Source: HXMU1420-13 sp034669965
GTDB taxonomy: Bacteria > Bacteroidota > Rhodothermia > Balneolales > Balneolaceae
NCBI GenBank assembly: GCA_034669965.1
Contig: JAXMOK010000006.1
Coordinates: 99,330-163,329 of the forward strand
DNA: 64,000 nucleotides
Direction of reading: 5' to 3'
Positions 59,434 through 64,000 of the stretch are shown here, piece by piece; within the stretch, counting starts at the first letter, position 1; every line of letters starts with the position of its first letter. The position numbers and the translations under genes were made by a program. The notes beneath the pieces were generated by a model. It worked only from the letters and a program-made list of their open reading frames with translations. It was not told where the DNA came from and searched no databases.

Positions 59434-60699
59434 TCAGTCGCCTTTTTTGGAGTACTGCATTTTATGTGAAACAAGTAGACTAAGCACAGCAAAGGTTGTG
59501 AAAAGATAAAAGCCAATTTGAAGGCTAGAGGCATTTGTAGTTAGCAGTTCAACATAATCTGTTAGATTTTCAAGATCCTGTAATTGTGAGGAAATAATTC
59601 CTGAAAATCCAATGTATGCCATAAAAATGGCCACCACCATTACATCTGCCATTGACCATTTTGCCGTTTTAAAAACAAGAAATTTTATCACAGCATTTGA
59701 TCGAATATTTTTGAAATACACAAACAGCAGTGAAGTGCTCAACTTTGAAACAGGAAAGAGTACACTAAAAGAGAATACCAGTATTCCAACGGCCATTACT
59801 TCAGCATTGCCATCTTGTAGCATCACCGTTACTACCTCTAATATGCTTTTACTTTTGAAATACAATATTTGATCGGTAAATACGATCGATTCGCCCATCA
59901 ACATAATTTCCATGCTCGAAATTCTTGCATCAATGTTGATCATTGGCAGTAATAAACCAACAGCTAAAAACACCGCACATAAAAAGGTAAGCATGATAAA
60001 TTCGATGTTCACAAAACCGGAAGAAAGTATAATGGTTACTAATGCAAGTAGCCCAAAGCCGAATACCGAATAAATAAAGGGAGCTTGTTTCTTCTCTAAT
60101 GCAATAATTTTATCACTAATGACTGTTCGGGCGTCATTTTTATTCTCGGCGCCATGCTTTTCCAGGATCTTATTGTAAACCGTGTAATCGATTTCTGAAA
60201 AGGTTTCATCAGAGTATTCATCCAGCTTTTTGAGCAAAAAGTCGCGAGCCAATTCTTTGTTTTGCGGATCTTTGATAAATGCGATTATACTTTCGGTGAT
60301 TAAAGGGATATCCTCTCGCATCACGCCAAATACATCGGTTAAATTCGCTACACCGCGTTTAAACACGCCTCCAATACTCCCCGAATTCCGATCGTTAAAA
60401 CTTTCCTCCAGTTTATCGATTGCTTTGTTAAGAAAATCTTCAATAGATTCACGTAATTCGCTTTCTTTATTTTCCTCGAGTTTGAACTCGTTTAAACGCT
60501 TTACTATAATATCAGACAGGCGTGCTTCCCACTCATCTACACTAAAAATGCCGTACTTCACCATCGAAAGCTCAACCATCTCGGCCTGTAACACTCTTTT
60601 TTTAGATTCCTGATTGTATAGAAATGTGGCAGCTACCGTCACCCCGATCAAACAGACGATAAATATTGAAACTCTAAATTTATTCACATTGGTGCTCAT
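59434..60699 (-). CDS. PqiA-like membrane protein with a long soluble insert
   Basis: 421 residues. A TM helix at the start (FRVSIFIVCLIGVTVAATFL) is followed by about 180 residues of mostly charged helices (LSDIIVKRLNEFKLEENKES, LDEYSDETFSEIDYT). From about 215 there are several membrane helices with the paraquat-inducible-protein-A pattern: LGLLLPMINIDARI-type segment, VGILVFSFSVLFPVSKLS, FLVFKTAKWSMADVMVVAIF, MAYIGFSG. PqiA proteins are part of lipid-transport/envelope-stress systems with MCE partners (PqiB); none is here. The long soluble part between first helix and PqiA domain is not usual. Family call by motif, moderately sure. Confidence 0.7.
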   Translation of the reverse strand: MSTNVNKFRVSIFIVCLIGVTVAATFLYNQESKKRVLQAEMVELSMVKYGIFSVDEWEARLSDIIVKRLNEFKLEENKESELRESIEDFLNKAIDKLEESFNDRNSGSIGGVFKRGVANLTDVFGVMREDIPLITESIIAFIKDPQNKELARDFLLKKLDEYSDETFSEIDYTVYNKILEKHGAENKNDARTVISDKIIALEKKQAPFIYSVFGFGLLALVTIILSSGFVNIEFIMLTFLCAVFLAVGLLLPMINIDARISSMEIMLMGESIVFTDQILYFKSKSILEVVTVMLQDGNAEVMAVGILVFSFSVLFPVSKLSTSLLFVYFKNIRSNAVIKFLVFKTAKWSMADVMVVAIFMAYIGFSGIISSQLQDLENLTDYVELLTTNASSLQIGFYLFTTFAVLSLLVSHKMQYSKKGD

Positions 60700-60784
60700 T
60701 CATTGAAGGTGCCATAGTAGGCAAAGCAACAAGATTGAGCAAGCCTTGGATGCATCACATTTAAAAAATAAACATAGTGTATGC

Positions 60785-62122
60785 TTAGGCTACAACTTCC
60801 GGTTCTTTAAATTGCTCAAACTCCATATCTAACAATTCCGATAGTACTTCTTTTGCCCAAGTTGTATCTATTCGAGCTCCCATCTTTATTAAAATACTGT
60901 ACAAGCCGGTATGTACTCGGCTGGTGTAAAGGAAGTGCTTCGACCCACGAAGTTCGTTTGATAAAGGCGCTTCCTTAGTGAAATGCCTGATTTCTGCATC
61001 GTAAGCTGGATTATCGAAATTGAAAGTGTCGAATCGGTAAGGCTTCGAAAACATGATGCCGTAATTTCGAGCAAAGGTATAATACTCAAGCTCTCTATCC
61101 TGCTCTTCAGCATCCGGGTTTATCACATTTAACTTTATGTATAAATCGCGAATAGCATCTTTATCGTCGGCAAGGTGGGTGGGTAGAAGTTTCAGGTAAT
61201 TTCTGAAAAACTCTTCAGGAAATGTTTTCACACAACCAAAGTCGATCACGCCAAGTTTTCCATCATAAGTAAAGAGAAAGTTGCCGGGGTGGGTATCGGC
61301 ATGCACTGCACCGCCAACGCGAAGTTCTTCGTGAAAGAAATTCCAGATCAATTGCCCAAAATGATTCCGTTCTTCCTGGCTTGGGTTTTCTTTTAAGAAT
61401 TCTCCCATGTGCCTACCTTCGATGAATGTCATAGTAAGCACTTTGTCGGTACTCAGTTCTTTAATCCATTCCGGAATTATGATGGTATCCGACCCAAATC
61501 GCTTTCGGAATTGATCAATTTGCGAACCCTCATTTATATAGTCGGTTTCTTCGAGAAGCGTATTTTTGATCTCATTAAAATAAGGGTCGATGTCGGAGCC
61601 TTTTTTAATAATACGCTTTGCCAGTTGCTTAGCCACGGCCATGTCCGAATCTATAGTTTCTCGAACATTCGGGTACTGGATTTTAACGGCCACTTTTCGC
61701 CCATCTAATAACTCTGCTTTGTGAACTTGACCAATAGAAGCTGCTGCGAATGCCACTGAATCGAACTTCGCAAAAATCTTTTCGGGATAATCGCCGAGTT
61801 CTCTCTTTATTATGGTTCGAACTAACGCTTTATTGATTGGAGGAACCGAGTATTGAGCTTGTGTCATCACTTCAGCAAACTCTTCAGGCAAAAACCCTTG
61901 GTCCATACTCATGCCCTGGGCAATTTTGAGTGCAGTTCCTCTTAGTTTGGTAAACTCTTTAAACACCTCGTTGGCGTTGTTTTTATGGAAGTTTTTATCG
62001 TCCCCGTTTTTGCCGAGTACTTTTTTCTTTAGGTACCGCTGGGCGTAATTTGTACCCACTTTTAAACCGGTTTTGGCAATTATTTTACTTCTCTCAAATT
62101 TTGATGATGGAAAATCACTCAT
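60785..62122 (-). CDS. ABC1/AarF/UbiB-family atypical kinase
   Basis: 445 residues. The family-specific N-terminal motif is LRGTALKIAQGMSMDQGFLP (KxGQ-type helix). The Ala-rich loop replacing the Gly-rich loop is VAFAAASIGQVHKAELLDGR, followed by the ATP-lysine VAVKIQYPNV. The catalytic region is HADTHPGNFLFTYDGKLGVI, then DFGCV. These atypical kinases bind ATP/ADP and help quinone synthesis or lipid homeostasis; they are usually not protein kinases. The TetR-type regulator gene upstream overlaps it by eight bases, which strongly suggests they are one operon and that the regulator controls it. Membrane association is expected, though no clear TM helix is at the end. Confidence 0.93.
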   Translation of the reverse strand: MSDFPSSKFERSKIIAKTGLKVGTNYAQRYLKKKVLGKNGDDKNFHKNNANEVFKEFTKLRGTALKIAQGMSMDQGFLPEEFAEVMTQAQYSVPPINKALVRTIIKRELGDYPEKIFAKFDSVAFAAASIGQVHKAELLDGRKVAVKIQYPNVRETIDSDMAVAKQLAKRIIKKGSDIDPYFNEIKNTLLEETDYINEGSQIDQFRKRFGSDTIIIPEWIKELSTDKVLTMTFIEGRHMGEFLKENPSQEERNHFGQLIWNFFHEELRVGGAVHADTHPGNFLFTYDGKLGVIDFGCVKTFPEEFFRNYLKLLPTHLADDKDAIRDLYIKLNVINPDAEEQDRELEYYTFARNYGIMFSKPYRFDTFNFDNPAYDAEIRHFTKEAPLSNELRGSKHFLYTSRVHTGLYSILIKMGARIDTTWAKEVLSELLDMEFEQFKEPEVVA

Positions 62123-62867
62123 CGTCGCTCTCTTCTTCTATTTCGATTTCAGTTTCAGTTTCTTCGTGGATGTGGTCTTCTTTGTTTTTATTAGATGAAG
62201 TACAAGTCCAATCATCCAACTTTGGTAACCAGCTTTCCAGATCATTTCCATTGAAAATAAACTTGATCAGGTCGAAGCCTTTATCAATGGTTTTATTGTA
62301 AACGATCTCTTCAAATAGTGTCGCCAGTTTATCCGACAATGCCAACGTTCGTTCTTTATTATCTGAGCTATCTTTTAGCCAATAATTAACCAAGAATAGA
62401 AATTGCGAGGCTAGCGTTTTGTAGAAAAAATCTCCCATAACGAAACCTGCACTTACAGCAATGTTACCATCGGTAGTAAGAAACTCTTTAAACAAGGTAT
62501 TCGTCTCTTCATGAAACTCAGAAGAAGATCCTTTTCTGAAAACGAGTTTGTTAAACGTGTCTTCAACAAATATTTGTCGTTCGGCCAACATATCAAACAT
62601 CGTGTAAATGAAATTAGAAAACTTCTCACTTATAGAGTAGTCCTCAAAATCTTCAATGTCGTCGATCATAGCCCAATACTGTAGCACCAATGCAGGGTAG
62701 AAATAAGCAAGAATGGCTTTTTTGTTCGGAAATAGCTCATAGATTTCCGTGGCCGAAAGTTTAGTAGCTTTTACTAAGTCTGGTATAGAAACTCTTCCAT
62801 ACTCTTGGTAAAGGTCTACAGCTGCCCAAGTAATCTCTATTTTTCTGTTAATGTGATCTGCGTCCAT
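62115..62867 (-). CDS. TetR-family transcriptional regulator
   Basis: 250 residues. The N-terminal helix-turn-helix is INRKIEITWAAVDLYQEYGR, then VSIPDLVKATKLSATEIYEL and FPNKKAILAYFYPALV. A helical ligand-binding domain follows. The C-terminus carries an unusual acidic tail after a W-rich segment (LESWLPKLDDWTCTSSN, then KEDHIHEETETEIEIEEESD). Its 3' end overlaps the ABC1 kinase start by eight bases, so the pair are translationally coupled. It probably represses its own operon and responds to a lipid or quinone-like ligand; that is inference. No operator was found in the 114-base spacer to the divergent transporter gene. Confidence 0.88.
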   Translation of the reverse strand: MDADHINRKIEITWAAVDLYQEYGRVSIPDLVKATKLSATEIYELFPNKKAILAYFYPALVLQYWAMIDDIEDFEDYSISEKFSNFIYTMFDMLAERQIFVEDTFNKLVFRKGSSSEFHEETNTLFKEFLTTDGNIAVSAGFVMGDFFYKTLASQFLFLVNYWLKDSSDNKERTLALSDKLATLFEEIVYNKTIDKGFDLIKFIFNGNDLESWLPKLDDWTCTSSNKNKEDHIHEETETEIEIEEESDDE

Positions 62868-62981
62868 AGTTTATATCTGTTAGAATTGAGCTAACATTGG
62901 TAATCAGAAGTTCGTTCGACTGATACAGCCATATTTTGTTTCATTCTTATCAATTTGTAAACTCAATCTAAAAAATAATTA

Positions 62982-63722
62982 ATGAGCCATAAACGCGACG
63001 CATTATTCCTAACCCTGACGGGCATTTTTCTTACCTCTCTAGTTTTAGGAAATGTGATCGGTACAACAAAGTTTGTCACGTTATTTTCGATTGATCTACC
63101 GGCCTGGCTAAAAGCTATAACACCCGAACTCGTTCGTAATGAATCTACCTATACCATGAGTGTGCCTGCCGGTGTTATTGCCTATCCATTTACATTTCTT
63201 GCTACCGATTTGATATCTGAATTATTCGGCAGAAAAAAAGCTCAGTTGGTTGTTTGGATTGGGTTAGGGATGAACTTCTTTATGCTCTTTATAATGACGG
63301 TGAATTTTTGGCTACCTAATGCATCCGGGGTTAGTGGTGGACTTCAACTATTTGATGGAGTGTATGAATTTATGGTTGGCAATGTAATAGCAAGTATGAT
63401 TGCCTATTTAATTGCTCAAAGTGTAGATGTAAAACTGTACCATTTTTGGAAGCGTAAAACCAAGGGCAAATATCTTTGGCTTCGTAATAATGCATCTACA
63501 ACCGTAAGCCAGTTAGTCGATTCTACAGCCATTATCACAATTCTTTATTTAGCGAATAATTTTGGCCCAGAGATCAATTCGGTGGGTGCAGTAATCATAC
63601 TTATTGTTAACTCATATTTGTTCAAATTTGCCTTCGCAATTATCGATACTCCGCTTATGTATTTGGGGGTCAAACTATTCAAAGATTTTGAAGAAGATCC
63701 GGAAAGTGGCTCTATTCATTAA
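62982..63722 (+). CDS. Queuosine precursor transporter, YhhQ/QPTR family
   Basis: 246 residues with six predicted membrane helices. Family motifs are SLVLGNVIGTTKFVTLFSID, MSVPAGVIAYPFTFLATDLI, SELFGRKKAQLVVWIGLGMN, VGNVIASMIAYLIAQSVDVK and NASTTVSQLVDSTAIITILY. The TDLISE(L)FGRKKA motif is diagnostic. It imports a 7-deazaguanine precursor (preQ0/preQ1 or queuine-like) for queuosine tRNA modification. It is a lone gene, divergent from the TetR-type regulator, and ends 45 bases before the presumed rRNA promoter. Confidence 0.92.
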   Translation: MSHKRDALFLTLTGIFLTSLVLGNVIGTTKFVTLFSIDLPAWLKAITPELVRNESTYTMSVPAGVIAYPFTFLATDLISELFGRKKAQLVVWIGLGMNFFMLFIMTVNFWLPNASGVSGGLQLFDGVYEFMVGNVIASMIAYLIAQSVDVKLYHFWKRKTKGKYLWLRNNASTTVSQLVDSTAIITILYLANNFGPEINSVGAVIILIVNSYLFKFAFAIIDTPLMYLGVKLFKDFEEDPESGSIH

Positions 63723-63767
63723 TAGAGCAATGTTCAAAAAATATTTAAACTTTTTTTGAAAAAAAGC

Positions 63768-63799
63768 TTGCCTTTTAGGGCGCACTCTCCGTACCTTTG
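63768..63799 (+). promoter_or_regulatory. Strong Bacteroidota-type promoter, probably of an rRNA operon
   Basis: TTG (63768-63770), then 21 bases, then TACCTTTG (63792-63799), an exact match to TAnnTTTG. An AT-rich upstream tract (runs of A and T at 63735-63767) resembles an UP element. Transcription would begin about 63805. This is the best promoter match in the window. Confidence 0.82.
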
Positions 63800-63823
63800 T
63801 AATCCTGTTGAGGGAATGATGTT

Positions 63824-63859
63824 GCTGATCAAAAACAAAGTTTTAGATCAGCTTTTTTT
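63824..63859 (+). terminator. Terminator-like hairpin about 20 bases after the promoter
   Basis: GCTGATC-A-AAAAC and GTTTT-A-GATCAGC pair as a long stem around AAA (seven outer pairs are perfect), followed by seven T residues. It has all the features of an intrinsic terminator, yet it is inside the presumed rRNA leader. It could be an attenuator that antitermination must overcome, or it could end a short RNA of about 55 bases. Confidence 0.75.
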
Positions 63860-63874
63860 ATCTCCGGTAGGTAT

Positions 63875-63890
63875 TGTTTTTTGAAATATT
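63875..63890 (+). promoter_or_regulatory. BoxA-like antitermination sequence in a presumed rRNA leader
   Basis: TGTTTTTTGAAATATT resembles rRNA boxA (for example the GCTCTTTAACA type and the TTCTTTGA-type sequences of this phylum). The last bases of the window (TTTTACAATGG) match what usually stands just before AGAGTTTGATCC of the 16S rRNA in this group, so mature 16S would begin at about 63994. This reading needs the sequence to the right. Confidence 0.5.
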
Positions 63891-64000
63891 GAAGCATAAA
63901 ACAGATTGTTTGTGCGAGCTTAAATAAGCTTGATATTCTTTTGAAGATTGAGGAAGCGTAGGGTCGAGCTCACAGAGTATATATATAAATTTTACAATGG

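Noticed and set aside
63994..64000. Start of the 16S rRNA gene as a feature
   Set aside because: Only about seven bases would lie in the window, which cannot support a feature call; it is given as an inference in the leader entry.

Overview
The window reads as chromosomal DNA of a Gram-negative, AT-leaning bacterium of the Bacteroidota/Balneolota/Rhodothermota group. I favour a Balneolota-like marine organism, but that is an inference made without database searches. The evidence is a TonB-dependent receptor with a carboxypeptidase-regulatory-like N-terminus, a PorV/PorQ-type outer membrane protein, type IX secretion (T9SS) C-terminal sorting domains, many lipoproteins, weak or absent Shine-Dalgarno sequences, and promoters of the Bacteroidota type (TTG, about 19-22 nt, TAnnTTTG). 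Coding density is high and gene strand changes often. The exception is a low-density, repeat-rich stretch at about 42.6-46.3 kb.

Layout. 1-8.8 kb: a plus-strand cluster of TonB receptor (5' end outside the window), large T9SS cargo, PorV-like barrel and SurA/PpiC-like lipoprotein, closed by a terminator. 8.9-16.9 kb: YtxH protein and an RND efflux operon (adaptor plus two permeases, no TolC). 17.1-22.5 kb: transaldolase, CIA30 protein, CrtI-like desaturase, RlpA and a TPR histidine kinase. 22.5-25.8 kb: a 34-bp palindrome and promoter, then a minimal T9SS cargo and a peptidase-S74 fibre-like protein. 25.8-29.9 kb: rhomboid protease, a 103-bp tandem repeat, serC, DUF1015, DUF1844 and Nudix genes. 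30.0-35.1 kb: two TonB genes, VanZ, NnrE/NnrD, proS and tRNA-Met. 35.1-39.7 kb: two lipoproteins, a PEGA protein, and a LuxR-type regulator whose receiver lacks the phospho-acceptor Asp. 39.9-42.6 kb: aspS and DUF429. 42.6-46.3 kb: four small minus-strand genes among palindromic repeats and transposase remnants. 46.3-50.2 kb: Mn-type superoxide dismutase, a four-helix-bundle (IVP) gene inside inverted repeats, bacilliredoxin, a receiver protein and an MscS channel. 50.4-63.7 kb: two convergent serine hydrolases, a membrane PP2C phosphatase, hflK/hflC, a hybrid kinase, a PqiA-like protein, an ABC1 kinase with its overlapping TetR gene, and a queuosine-precursor transporter. 63.77-64.0 kb: a strong promoter, a terminator-like hairpin and a boxA-like sequence, best read as an rRNA operon leader. 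The 16S gene probably begins at or just past the right edge.

How it fits together. Envelope functions dominate: TonB uptake and energisation, T9SS-type secretion and its periplasmic folding helper, RND efflux, RlpA, MscS, HflKC, PqiA-like transport and several sensor proteins. Housekeeping genes (proS, aspS, serC, tal, sod, tRNA-Met) are scattered between them. I do not see a complete new defence or biosynthetic system. The strongest unexplained signals are the 103-bp tandem repeat with its conserved four-cysteine micro-ORF, the 34-bp palindrome before the T9SS/S74 pair, the Ser-for-Asp response regulator, the repeat island with small genes and RAYT-like fragments, the IVP gene inside inverted repeats, and the terminator-like hairpin in the presumed rRNA leader.
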